A stretch of DNA of 64,000 nucleotides from JACRCT01 sp036504155 (lineage in GTDB: Bacteria > Myxococcota > Myxococcia > Myxococcales > UBA5297). The stretch is taken from NCBI GenBank assembly GCA_036504155.1, contig DASXVQ010000072.1, positions 62,001 through 126,000 of the forward strand. The letters are read 5' to 3'. Shown piece after piece: positions 9,222 through 17,237 of this stretch. Made by a program: the position numbers and the translations under genes. The first letter of the stretch is position 1. The number at the start of each line of letters is the position of its first letter. The notes beneath the pieces are model-generated. The model saw only the letters and a list, made by a program, of their open reading frames with translations. It was not told the DNA's origin and did no database searches.

Positions 9222-9366
9222 CCGACACCCCGAGCTTGTCGAGGGGCCAGAACCCGGTCCGTGGGATCCCTGCACCTCCGCCAAGTGCAGACATCCAGGG
9301 GGGAATTCGGTCTCCCACGGTCCTCACGGACCAAGCTCTGGCCCCTCGACAAGCTCGGGGTGTCGG
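9222..9366. repeat. Long hairpin made of two inverted copies of a dispersed palindromic repeat
   Basis: The left arm (9222-9253) and right arm (9335-9366) are inverse complements over 32 bp with one mismatch. Each arm holds the core CCCCTCGACAAGCTCGGG. The interior also pairs: GGTCCGTG with CACGGACC, and CTGCAC with GTGCAG. The same core recurs in the elements at 20774-21009 and 41973-42192. The hairpin occupies the intergenic space between a glycosyltransferase and the next rightward gene. Confidence 0.85.
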
Positions 9367-9398
9367 AGGTGGCAAGCCAGTTGCGATGAGCCCAGGGC

Positions 9399-10100
9399 AT
9401 GCCCAGCCCACGCGCCGCCGCCGCCCTGATCCTTTCCGCCCTCGCAGCCGAGCCCGCTGGCGCCGCCCGCTACCCGGATGCCGTCGCTCGCCTGGCCAAG
9501 GACCGGGCGGAGTATGCCGCGCAGTACCAGAAGGCGAAGGCCAAGGAGCGGCCGGAGATCCTCTCCCGCGCGCGCGAGCGCCTCGCCAAGGCGCTGGACG
9601 AGGACCTGGTGCCGGCCTGGTACGGCACGCCGTGGGAGTTCTACGGCGTGTCCGAGACGCCGGGGGCGGGGACCATCGCCTGCGGCTACTTCGTGTCCAC
9701 CGTGCTGCGCGACGCCGGCCTGCGCGTGGAGCGCGTGCGCCTGGCGCAGCAGGCCAGCGAGTACATCGTCCGCTCGCTCGCGCCCGCCGCGCGCATCCTG
9801 CGGCTGAAGAACCAGAGCAACGCGCAGGTCGTCGAGGAGGTCCGCAAGCAGGGCGACGGCTGGTACGTCGTCGGGCTCGACTACCACGTCGGCTTCATCC
9901 GCATCGACGGCGAGGCGGCGCGGTTCTGCCACTCGTCGTACCTGGGGACCAAGGCGGTGGTCTGCGAGGCGCCGGAGACGGCCGGGGCCCTGGCCTCGAC
10001 CCTCCACGTCGTCGGGCCGGCCTTCCCGGATGCGCGGGTGGTCGACTGGCTGCTGCAGAGGCCGGTCGCCACGGCCCTGCCGCGGAGAGGGAGTCGCTAG
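9399..10100 (+). CDS. Secreted protein with probable papain-like (NlpC/P60-type) fold
   Basis: The gene encodes 233 aa with a short Ala-rich signal peptide (about residues 1-23). A Cys-bearing helix start GTIACGYFVSTVLRDAG and a later YHVGFIRIDG strand carry Cys and His in the order and spacing of NlpC/P60 or CHAP-like cysteine hydrolases. No family-level match is claimed. Possible roles are a cell-wall hydrolase or an inactive relative. The gene is convergent with the sirtuin gene and their stop codons share the CTAG sequence (10097-10100). Confidence 0.65.
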   Translation: MPSPRAAAALILSALAAEPAGAARYPDAVARLAKDRAEYAAQYQKAKAKERPEILSRARERLAKALDEDLVPAWYGTPWEFYGVSETPGAGTIACGYFVSTVLRDAGLRVERVRLAQQASEYIVRSLAPAARILRLKNQSNAQVVEEVRKQGDGWYVVGLDYHVGFIRIDGEAARFCHSSYLGTKAVVCEAPETAGALASTLHVVGPAFPDARVVDWLLQRPVATALPRRGSR

Positions 10101-10825
10101 CCGAGCTCCAAGAGCCCCGGCAGCACCTCGCCGGCCTTCCCGGTGACGACCTCGTCGAACGCGCCGGCGTTGTCCGGCGACTCCAGCCCCACGTACACCG
10201 AGCGGCAGCGCTCTCCGTTCTGCTGCCGGTACTGGATCTCCCGGACGAGTCCGGCCGCCGGGTAGACGACGCCGGAGCTGCCGACGCACAGGAAGATTTC
10301 GCAGGCCTGCACCTTGCGCTTGATGGCGTGCATCTCGAACGGCATCTCGCCGAACCAGACGATGTGCGGGCGGATGCGCGCGCCGCACTTCGGGCACCTG
10401 GGGATCTGCTCGCCCGACAGGTACAGCCTCTCGTCGAAGAACGGCTCGAGGGTGCAGTCGGGGTTCTCGCAGCGGCTCTTGGCCAGCTCGCCGTGCATGT
10501 GCACCAGCCGCTTGGAGCCCGCCGCCTCGTGCAGCCCGTCCACGTTCTGGGTGCACAGGAAGAAGTCGTCGCCCAGGTGCGCCTCGAGCCTCGCCAGCGC
10601 CAGGTGCGCGGGGTTGGGCGCGACGGTCTTGGCCTGCCGGCGCCGCTCCGAGTAGAAGCGCCACACCAGCGCGGCGTCCCTGTTCCAGCCCTCGGGGGAG
10701 GCGACGTCCTCGACCCGGTGCTCCTCCCACAGCCCGTTGGAGTCCCGGAACGTCCGCACGCCGCTCTCGGCGCTCACCCCCGCGCCGGTCAGGACGAACA
10801 CCTTGGTGCCCTTGGCGACCCTCAT
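10097..10825 (-). CDS. cobB: NAD-dependent protein deacylase (sirtuin, CobB/SIRT5-like)
   Basis: The gene encodes 242 aa. NAD-binding motifs are GAGVSAESG (residues 15-23) and CTQNVDGLHE. The catalytic His lies in HMHGE, and a four-Cys zinc site follows (CENPDC then CPKCG). The segment FYSERRRQ matches the YxxR acyl-lysine pocket of CobB/SIRT5, which known members use to accept succinyl- or malonyl-lysine, so desuccinylase as well as deacetylase activity is likely. Length is normal for class III sirtuins. It stands alone, with no acetyltransferase or acs gene nearby. Confidence 0.92.
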   Translation of the reverse strand: MRVAKGTKVFVLTGAGVSAESGVRTFRDSNGLWEEHRVEDVASPEGWNRDAALVWRFYSERRRQAKTVAPNPAHLALARLEAHLGDDFFLCTQNVDGLHEAAGSKRLVHMHGELAKSRCENPDCTLEPFFDERLYLSGEQIPRCPKCGARIRPHIVWFGEMPFEMHAIKRKVQACEIFLCVGSSGVVYPAAGLVREIQYRQQNGERCRSVYVGLESPDNAGAFDEVVTGKAGEVLPGLLELG

Positions 10826-10869
10826 CGGCTACCTCCCTCCCGTCAGCTGCAGCGCGGCGCTGGCCATTT

Positions 10870-11052
10870 TCAGCCGCGGCTCCGGCACTCCGAGGCCCGG
10901 GGCGCGGTGGGGATGCAGTCGTCGAGGCAGCCGGAGGCGTCCTGGCACGGGCCCGAGAAGCCGCCGCCGCCGCCGCTGGGCGTCGTGCAGTGCGGGCAAC
11001 CGAGGTCGGAGGGTGGTGCGGGCCATGCGGTCCCCCTGGAGTGCTCCCGAGT
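10870..11052 (-). pseudogene. Possible remnant of a small Cys-rich gene (no start codon in frame)
   Basis: A stop-to-stop frame of 61 codons reads as a convincing Cys-rich peptide: GCPHCTTP, a Gly run, GPCQDASGCLDDC and ASECRSRG. No ATG, GTG or TTG lies in that frame after the upstream TAG. An ATG at 11014 is one frame away. Either a frameshift has broken a small Cys-rich protein or the resemblance is chance; the regular Cys spacing favours a remnant. It lies between the cyclase and the sirtuin. Confidence 0.35.
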
Positions 11053-11071
11053 CTAGCAGGGGACCGGCGGC

Positions 11072-13099
11072 CTACTTCTGGGCCATCTTGAACGCGCCGG
11101 GCCAGTCGGCCGGGGCCGCCGGGCCCACCTGCTCCAGCCGCCTGAGCAGCGCGGCGCCGGCGGGGTCCTCGGGCCACAGCGCGCGGGAGGCCTCGAGGCG
11201 CTCCCGGGCGGCGGCCCAGTCGCCGGCCACGTAGCGGTCGACGCCGGCGTCGAAGGCCTGGCGGAACTCGGCGTAGCGCGCCGGCGGGGCGAAGTCGTAG
11301 GTGAAGAGCGACACCGGCGTCTTGGTGCCCACGACGATCACCCGGTCGATGCGCCGGGTGTGGGGCCGCAGCTCCTCCGGGGCGTGCGCGGCGATGTCCT
11401 CGGTGACCAGCAGCCAGGTCCCGAACTGCTTGTTGGCCGACTCCAGCCGCGAGGCGATGTTGGCCGCCTCGCCGATCATCCCGTAGCGGCAGACCCGCTC
11501 GTTGCCGATGCGCCCGGTGGTGACCAGGCCCTTGTGGATGCCGATGCGGGTGCGGATGTGGCGCAGCGTGCCCTGCGCCCACGCCGGGTGCGAGAGCAGG
11601 GCGCGCCACTCCTCGGTCGCGGTGATCCGCTCCAGCGACTGGATGATGCGCACGCCCATGTCGAAGGCGCGCCGCTCCTTGCCGTCGCCCGGCAGGGTGA
11701 CGATGAAGCCGTCGCCGGTGTGCTCGAAGATGTCGCCGCCGTGCTCGGCCACCACCGCCGCGCAGTGCCGGAAGTACTCGTTGATGGCCGTGAAGCCGTC
11801 CTGGCCCAGGGTCTCCATCAGCGCGGTGTAGTTCTGGATGTCGGTGAAGGCGATGGCCCAGTCGCGCGAGCGCACCACCGGCCCGGCGTCGGCGCTGAGG
11901 ATGTTCTCGCGCGCCTCGGAGTTGACCGCCGCCACCAGCCGCTCCAGCAGCGGGATGAAGACGCGCTGCAGGAAGGTCACCGGCTCGGTGTCCTCCACGT
12001 GGCGCAGGAAGCCCAGCGCGTCGTTGCGGTGGATGGCCGCCTCGATGGAGCGCTGCAGGTCGCGCAGCGGCCGCAGGAGCACCCGGTCGGTGGCGCGCAC
12101 GAAGAGCGTGCTCATGGTCAGCATCACCGCGACGATGAAGAGCGCCAGCAGGATGTCCAGCTGCGCGCCGGCGAGCCGCTCCTCGCGGTGGGAGATCCAC
12201 AGCACCCGCCCCGCCTCCTGGTAGCGGCCCATCTCGTAGGGGGCGAGGCCGCGCGCGCTCGCCACCGCCTGCGCCTGCCCCAGGCTGGGGCCGGCCGCCG
12301 GCGCCAGCAGCAGCACCCGCGGGTCGGCGCGCAGGACGTCCTCCTGGGCCCGGAGCAGGTCGCCCGCGGGCGTGCGCGAGAGCTGCCGCAGCGCCTCGTG
12401 GAGGTCGTCGCGGGCGGTGAAGGCCTCGCGCAGGGGGATGAAGAACAGCGCCAGCACCACGAAGAGGGCCACCAGCGAGTTGAACTGCGTCTCCAGCTCG
12501 TGCTGCAGCAGGGTGGCGCTCTGCTCCGCCGCGGAGGCGGAGCCCCGCGTGCGGCGCTGGAAGAGCACCTCGCGCAGCCGCAGCATGGTGCGGCTCTGGC
12601 GGGCCAGCCGGGACAGGCGGGTGACGTACACCGACATGCGCAAGACGCGGGCGTTGGGCCAGGCGCCGCTCTCGGACTGGGTGGCGTAGACGGCGCCGGG
12701 CAGCTCGGTGAGCAGCGACAGCGTGGCGACGGAGTCGACCACGAAGTAGAGGCTGAAGAGATAGGACTTCCCGAAGGCCACCAGCCTCAGCAGCAGGTCC
12801 AGCGCGAAGACCCCGAAGAAGACGAAGACCGCCGCCAGGTAGCCCGGCTGCTGCAGCCCGGCGGGGGAGGCCAGGGTGAAGGCGGGGAAGCCGAAGACGG
12901 CGGCCAGCGTGAACAGGCCGACGACGAGCTCCCAGGTCGGGTGGCTGACCAGGGCCTGCAGGCGCGCCCGGGCGCGCGGCGGCTCGGCGAGGGGCGGCAC
13001 CGGCGCCGGCGCCGGGGCGGGCGCGGCGAGGGCGGCGGAGGGCAGGGGGCCCGGGTCGCTGGGCGGAGTGACCGGCGTCGCGGGGGCGGGGGCGCTCAC
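11072..13099 (-). CDS. Class III nucleotide cyclase with voltage-sensor-like membrane domain
   Basis: The gene encodes 675 aa from a GTG start. After a Pro/Ala-rich N-terminus come four helices (about residues 50-160). The fourth is followed by a basic S4-like stretch (RVLRMSVYVTRLSRLARQSR). Two more helices flank an extracytoplasmic segment (about 205-320), then a HAMP-like linker. The class III catalytic domain (about 415-600) has both metal Asp residues (AFTDIQNYT; HTGDGF) and the Asn/Arg pair (ANIASRLE). The purine-selecting Lys of adenylate cyclases is Glu here (FEHTGDG), as in guanylate cyclases. The C-terminus is TPR-like. Product could be cAMP, cGMP or another nucleotide. Confidence 0.85.
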   Translation of the reverse strand: MSAPAPATPVTPPSDPGPLPSAALAAPAPAPAPVPPLAEPPRARARLQALVSHPTWELVVGLFTLAAVFGFPAFTLASPAGLQQPGYLAAVFVFFGVFALDLLLRLVAFGKSYLFSLYFVVDSVATLSLLTELPGAVYATQSESGAWPNARVLRMSVYVTRLSRLARQSRTMLRLREVLFQRRTRGSASAAEQSATLLQHELETQFNSLVALFVVLALFFIPLREAFTARDDLHEALRQLSRTPAGDLLRAQEDVLRADPRVLLLAPAAGPSLGQAQAVASARGLAPYEMGRYQEAGRVLWISHREERLAGAQLDILLALFIVAVMLTMSTLFVRATDRVLLRPLRDLQRSIEAAIHRNDALGFLRHVEDTEPVTFLQRVFIPLLERLVAAVNSEARENILSADAGPVVRSRDWAIAFTDIQNYTALMETLGQDGFTAINEYFRHCAAVVAEHGGDIFEHTGDGFIVTLPGDGKERRAFDMGVRIIQSLERITATEEWRALLSHPAWAQGTLRHIRTRIGIHKGLVTTGRIGNERVCRYGMIGEAANIASRLESANKQFGTWLLVTEDIAAHAPEELRPHTRRIDRVIVVGTKTPVSLFTYDFAPPARYAEFRQAFDAGVDRYVAGDWAAARERLEASRALWPEDPAGAALLRRLEQVGPAAPADWPGAFKMAQK

Positions 13100-13287
13100 G
13101 TCAGGTGGCTTCCTGGAGGGGTTCGATACGCAACAGGTGGGTATCGGTGTCGCGGTCCGGCGTCAACTGCCGCGCGGCGCGGCCGAGCTCCCCGGGGCCG
13201 CGCTGGGCGCCCGGGCCAGCCAGGGGTGCAGGCCCGCGTCCGCTGGCCTTGACGTGGGCACCACGCACACCCGATCCTCGCCGCTTC

Positions 13288-15714
13288 ATGGCCGTCGGCT
13301 CCACCTACGGGAAGTTCTTCCTTCTCAAGAAGCTCGCCGCGGGCGGGATGGGCGAGATCTTCCTCGCCCGGCAGCAGGGACCCGCCGGGTTCGAGAAGGT
13401 GGTGGTGATCAAGCGCATCCTCAACCACTTGACCGACAGCCCCGAATACCTCGAGTCGTTCCTGCAGGAAGCCCGCCTGCAGGCGCGCATGAACCACAGC
13501 GCGGTGGTGCAGATCTTCGACCTGGGCCAGGCGGAGGAGGACGGCTCGTTCTACCTGGCGATGGAGTACATCCACGGCAAGAGCCTGCACGAGCTGATCG
13601 GCCGGCTCAAGGCGCGCCGCGAGACCCTGCCGGCGGCGCTGGCGTCGACCATCATCGAGCGCGTCGCCGAGGGCCTGAGCTACGCGCACAACCTGGCGGA
13701 CAACGCCGGGAACTGCCTGAACATCATCCACCGCGACATCTCGCCGCATAACGTGCTGGTGAGCTACCAGGGCGACGTCAAGCTCATCGACTTCGGCATC
13801 GCCAAGAGCGAGATCAACACCAACAAGACCGAAGCCGGGACCATCAAGGGCAAGTTCTTCTACATGTCGCCGGAGCAGTCGGCGGCCAAGAAGATCGACA
13901 AGCGCTCCGACCTCTTCTCGCTGGGCATCGTGGCCTACGAGGCGCTCACCGGCGACAACCCCTTCTGGCGCCCCAACGTCGTCAACGCCCTCGAAGCCAT
14001 CCAGAAGCAGGACCCGCCGCCGCTGTCGTTCGAGCGGCCCGAGCTGGCCGCCTTCGAGCGGATCATCGGCAAGGCGCTGGCCAAGGACCCCGACGATCGC
14101 TACGAGGACGCCTCCGACTTCAAGGACGCGCTGACCGCGGCCCGGGTCTCGCTGGGCCCGCCGGCCGAGAAGCTCGGGCCTCTGCTCCAGCGCATCTTCA
14201 AGGACAAGGTGGAGCAGGAGAATCGGATCCTCGTCGACACCGACTCCGCCAGCCTCCCGCTCAAGCAGCAGAGCAGCAGCAAGATCAGGCTCGACACCGG
14301 CAAGAAGGTAGCGTCCGCGCCCAAGCCCAGGCCGCAGGCCGCGCCATCGGAGGACGACGACGATGCGCGGCTGCAGCGCGAGCCCACTCCGGTGGTCGAG
14401 CTGCCGCCCCGCAAGCTCATCGAGAGCGCCCAGACCCAGCTGTCGGCGCCTGCCAAGAAGGCTCCGGCGTCGCAGCCGGAGGAGTCCGAGGACGAGGGCG
14501 ACGAGGACCAGAGCAGCGAGGACCCGAGCGACGAGGGCGGCGCGTCCGAGGAAGAGATCGGCGAGACGCTGATCCGCGACCCTCTGCCGCGCAAGACGCC
14601 GGCACCGGTCAAGACGCCCGCGGCGGCGAAGTCCCCGGCGCCGGCCAAGGCGCCGCGGCCCGAGCCCAAGCAGCAGGAAGAGGAGGCCGAGCAGCGCGAG
14701 CGGCCGACGCTCTCGATGGACGCCAAGGCGGCCGCCGAGGAGGACGCGGCAGCGGTCGCCAAGATGAAGTCCGGGAAGGGACCGCTCTTCCTGGGGATTG
14801 GCGTCGCGGCGCTGGTGGCGGTCGGCATCGGCTATGTGGCGCTCTCGGGCAAGGACGCCCAGCCCAAGCAGATAGACCTCGCCCAGCCGCTCAAGCCCGA
14901 CCTCGCGCCTCCCTTGAATCCGCCTCCTGCGGAGGACGACCCGGCGAAGGCCGCCGAGGCAAAGAAGGCGGAAGAGGCCAAGGCCGCAGAGGACGCAAAA
15001 AGGGCGGAAGAGGCCAAGAAGGCCGAGCAAGCCAAGACCGCCGAGGACTCCAAGAAGGCCGCCGAAGAGGCCAAGAAGGCCGAAGAGGCAAAGGCCGCCG
15101 GGGACGCCAAGGCAGCGGCGGAAGCCAAGAAGGCGGAAGCGGCGAAGACTGCGGCAGACGCCAAGGCAGCGGCGGAAGCCAAGAAGGCCGAAGAGGCCAA
15201 GGCTGCCGCGGACGCCAAGGCAGCGGCGCAAGCCAAGAAGGCCGAAGAGGCCAAGGCCGCGGCAGAGGCGAAGAAGGCCGCCGACGCCAAGAAGGCAGAA
15301 GAATCCAAGGCCGCGGCCGAAGCAAAGAAGGCCGCCGACGCCAAGAAGGCCGAAGAGACCAAGACGACCAAGGTCGCGACGGCCCCGGCGACGCTCGGGA
15401 CGCTCTCCATCCGCATGGCCTCCGCCGTTCTCAAGCTCAACGGCAAGGCGGTGGACGGCGCGCAGGTGATGCTCCCCGGCGCGAAGGGGACCCTCGACGT
15501 CGTCGCCGACGGGCTGCCGCTCAAGGTCAGCGTGACCTACAGCGCGGGCGGCGCGCAGATCCTGACCGACCCGTGGGCCATCGCCTACGTCAACGGCGTC
15601 TCCAAGGGAAAGACCCCGCTGGCGGTCCCCTGGGATGCCGAGCCGCGCCGCATCGAGTTCAAGCGGCCCGGCCTGGACCAGCCGGTCACCCTGATGTGGA
15701 AGTTCAGCAAATGA
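13288..15714 (+). CDS. Membrane Ser/Thr protein kinase with long EAK-repeat extracytoplasmic arm
   Basis: The gene encodes 808 aa. The kinase domain (about residues 7-285) is complete: AAGGMGEIFLA loop, VVIKRI lysine, catalytic HRDISPHNVL, DFGIAK and FFYMSPEQ. An acidic Pro/Ser linker follows, then one helix (about 499-523). After it lie about 140 residues of AKKAEEAKAA-type repeats and a C-terminal domain resembling the PEGA-like ends of myxobacterial kinases. The start at 13288 places the kinase domain at the N-terminus; upstream in-frame codons overlap the divergent cyclase promoter. Its stop overlaps the start of an FHA gene (ATGA). Confidence 0.9.
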   Translation: MAVGSTYGKFFLLKKLAAGGMGEIFLARQQGPAGFEKVVVIKRILNHLTDSPEYLESFLQEARLQARMNHSAVVQIFDLGQAEEDGSFYLAMEYIHGKSLHELIGRLKARRETLPAALASTIIERVAEGLSYAHNLADNAGNCLNIIHRDISPHNVLVSYQGDVKLIDFGIAKSEINTNKTEAGTIKGKFFYMSPEQSAAKKIDKRSDLFSLGIVAYEALTGDNPFWRPNVVNALEAIQKQDPPPLSFERPELAAFERIIGKALAKDPDDRYEDASDFKDALTAARVSLGPPAEKLGPLLQRIFKDKVEQENRILVDTDSASLPLKQQSSSKIRLDTGKKVASAPKPRPQAAPSEDDDDARLQREPTPVVELPPRKLIESAQTQLSAPAKKAPASQPEESEDEGDEDQSSEDPSDEGGASEEEIGETLIRDPLPRKTPAPVKTPAAAKSPAPAKAPRPEPKQQEEEAEQRERPTLSMDAKAAAEEDAAAVAKMKSGKGPLFLGIGVAALVAVGIGYVALSGKDAQPKQIDLAQPLKPDLAPPLNPPPAEDDPAKAAEAKKAEEAKAAEDAKRAEEAKKAEQAKTAEDSKKAAEEAKKAEEAKAAGDAKAAAEAKKAEAAKTAADAKAAAEAKKAEEAKAAADAKAAAQAKKAEEAKAAAEAKKAADAKKAEESKAAAEAKKAADAKKAEETKTTKVATAPATLGTLSIRMASAVLKLNGKAVDGAQVMLPGAKGTLDVVADGLPLKVSVTYSAGGAQILTDPWAIAYVNGVSKGKTPLAVPWDAEPRRIEFKRPGLDQPVTLMWKFSK
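14944..15360 (+). repeat. Imperfect coding tandem repeat (Ala/Lys/Glu helix)
   Basis: About 139 codons inside the kinase gene are built from AAG, GCC, GAG and GCG and encode repeated KAEEAKAAAEAK-like units. They should form one long charged alpha-helix, as in TolA domain II. The low-complexity DNA is prone to length change by recombination. Confidence 0.85.
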
Positions 15715-16043
15715 GCTCCGCCCCGGCCAGGAACAAGCCCCTCAAGCCGGGCGCCGCCGGTCGGCTCGTCATCGTTTCGGCCGACGACGGGGACGGCACG
15801 GTCTTCCCCATCATCCTCAAGCACACGCTCGTCGGGCGGATCGACAGCGCGCAGCTCCTGCTCGACGACTTGTCGGTCTCCCGCCTGCACGCCCGCCTCG
15901 ACGTCGAGCCCTCCGGGGTGTTCGTCATCGATCTCGACTCGCGCGAGGGCACCTGGATCAACGGGGTGGCCGTTCGCCGCGCGAAGCTCGTGGACGGCGA
16001 CCACCTGTCATTCGGCGACGCGGTAGTCCGCTACGAGCTGTGA
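15711..16043 (+). CDS. FHA-domain protein
   Basis: This 110-aa cytoplasmic protein is almost entirely one forkhead-associated domain. The FHA marks are HTLVGRIDSAQLLL, DLSVSRLHARL (Ser-x-x-His) and GTWINGVAV, which in known members bind phosphothreonine. The ATG overlaps the kinase stop codon (ATGA), so the two proteins are probably made together. The FHA protein is the obvious reader of the kinase's autophosphorylation or of its substrates. Confidence 0.92.
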   Translation: MSSAPARNKPLKPGAAGRLVIVSADDGDGTVFPIILKHTLVGRIDSAQLLLDDLSVSRLHARLDVEPSGVFVIDLDSREGTWINGVAVRRAKLVDGDHLSFGDAVVRYEL

Positions 16044-16083
16044 GGCTTGGGCGGGCTCGGCCAGGAAGCCCTACTTTGGCGGT

Positions 16084-16602
16084 GTGAAACCGTTCAGTTG
16101 GGGAGGGGCTGTGGCGACCCCTGTGGTCGTCGTGGAAGCGGCGCCGTGCGCGGCCGCCATCTGTGTGTCCGTCCAGGTGCTCTTCCGCCTGGTCGGCCGC
16201 AAGGAGCGGGGCCGCAACGCCGCCTCTGACGGCGCGAACCTGCCCCTCGTCGCCGTTGGCGCACCCGACTCCATCGTCGGGACCGACGCGAGCCTGACCT
16301 CCGCCCTCGTGGGCCGGGCGACCGTCAGCAGGCTCGACGGGTTGCTCTCCTACTTCACCTTCAGGGCCCGCAGGCTCGCCGATGTGATCGAGGGGCCGCC
16401 GCGCCAGCTCGTCCGCGAGGGGACCCTGCTCGAAAGGGGGCTCAGGCGCAGCCGGATCTCGCGCGACCAGCTGCTCGCCTGCTCGAGGGAGAAGGGCCGC
16501 GGCTCGCTCGCGGAGGTGGTGCGCGGCGCGTACCTGGAGCGCTCCGGCCGGGTGTCGTTCATCCTGTTCGACCGGCCGCCGCAAGACGAGAGGAGGGCGT
16601 GA
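16084..16602 (+). CDS. DUF421/YetF-family protein with degenerate membrane region
   Basis: The gene encodes 172 aa. The C-terminal half (ARRLADVIEGPPRQLVREG, then RRSRISRDQLLACSREKG and a VVRGAYLERSGRVSFIL end) matches the soluble domain of YetF/DUF421 proteins. The N-terminal half keeps LFRLVGRKERGR and VGTDASLTSALVG, which align with membrane motifs of the family. The intervening hydrophobic segments are eroded (GRNAASDGANLPLVA). The start is a GTG without an obvious Shine-Dalgarno. It may be decaying or may have become soluble. Confidence 0.6.
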   Translation: MKPFSWGGAVATPVVVVEAAPCAAAICVSVQVLFRLVGRKERGRNAASDGANLPLVAVGAPDSIVGTDASLTSALVGRATVSRLDGLLSYFTFRARRLADVIEGPPRQLVREGTLLERGLRRSRISRDQLLACSREKGRGSLAEVVRGAYLERSGRVSFILFDRPPQDERRA

Positions 16603-16738
16603 CAGAGAGCCCGGGCTGCCGGCAAGAGGCCGAGGGCAGGAAGGAAGAGACCTCGTACTTCGACGGTTCGAGACACCGCAACCCGGACCGGGGCCACCCT
16701 GGGCCGCTCATCAGCGCACGTGTGAAGGAGCCACCTGA

Positions 16739-17218
16739 TTGCTCACCTCTCTGGCCGCCGCAGCAGCGATCGCACTGGCTGCAGGCACGACGTCCGTCGG
16801 GGACCTGCCCCGGATAGCGAACGGCGTCGAGACCAGCACCCGGGCCGCGGCCGTCGCTGAGAAGGCCGCGGCGCCGCCCTCCGCCCGCCAGGACCCGCAA
16901 TCCCGCCTCGGGGTGGAGATCCTGGGGTCGACCATGGCGGGCGGCACGGGGTGCCCCTGGGTGCGCGATTCTCTCTACGAGAAGCAGTCGGACGCGCGCG
17001 CCATGAACCAGCTCAAGGACCGCGAGCGCAAGAACCGGACGATCACCAACGTCCTCATCGGCATCGGCATCAGCGTCGCCGCGGGCGCCGTGGGGATGAT
17101 CGCCAGCGGCGGCGGCGGCAGCAACGGGGCCCAGCGCCAGGCGCAGGCGATCCAGGCCGGAGCCGCGGGGCCCAGAGGCGCCGGGGCGGCGTTCGTGTGG
17201 AAGGTCGGGTTCCGCTAA
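16739..17218 (+). CDS. Exported or membrane-anchored protein of unknown function
   Basis: The gene encodes 159 aa from a TTG with AAGGAG about 7 nt upstream, a convincing signal for this unusual start. An Ala-rich signal-like segment opens the protein. A second hydrophobic helix lies at about residues 101-121 (ITNVLIGIGISVAAGAVGMI), followed by a Gly/Ser-rich linker. A basic, charged region (QLKDRERKNR) precedes the helix. No family is recognised. It converges with the ArsA-like operon 19 bp away. Confidence 0.6.
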   Translation: MLTSLAAAAAIALAAGTTSVGDLPRIANGVETSTRAAAVAEKAAAPPSARQDPQSRLGVEILGSTMAGGTGCPWVRDSLYEKQSDARAMNQLKDRERKNRTITNVLIGIGISVAAGAVGMIASGGGGSNGAQRQAQAIQAGAAGPRGAGAAFVWKVGFR

Positions 17219-17237
17219 GCCGTCGGTCTCGCGGCGC

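Noticed and set aside
11360..13252. Very long open frame antisense to the cyclase gene, and others like it (35639-38242, 55434-58526, 59395-61575, 4513-5829)
   Set aside because: Composition is low-complexity Arg/Gly/Ala/Val with no domain. They mirror real genes on the other strand, as expected at about 70% G+C.
14944..15360. Repetitive tract as a CRISPR array or satellite
   Set aside because: It is in frame within the kinase, codes for an Ala/Lys/Glu helix, and has no spacer-repeat structure.
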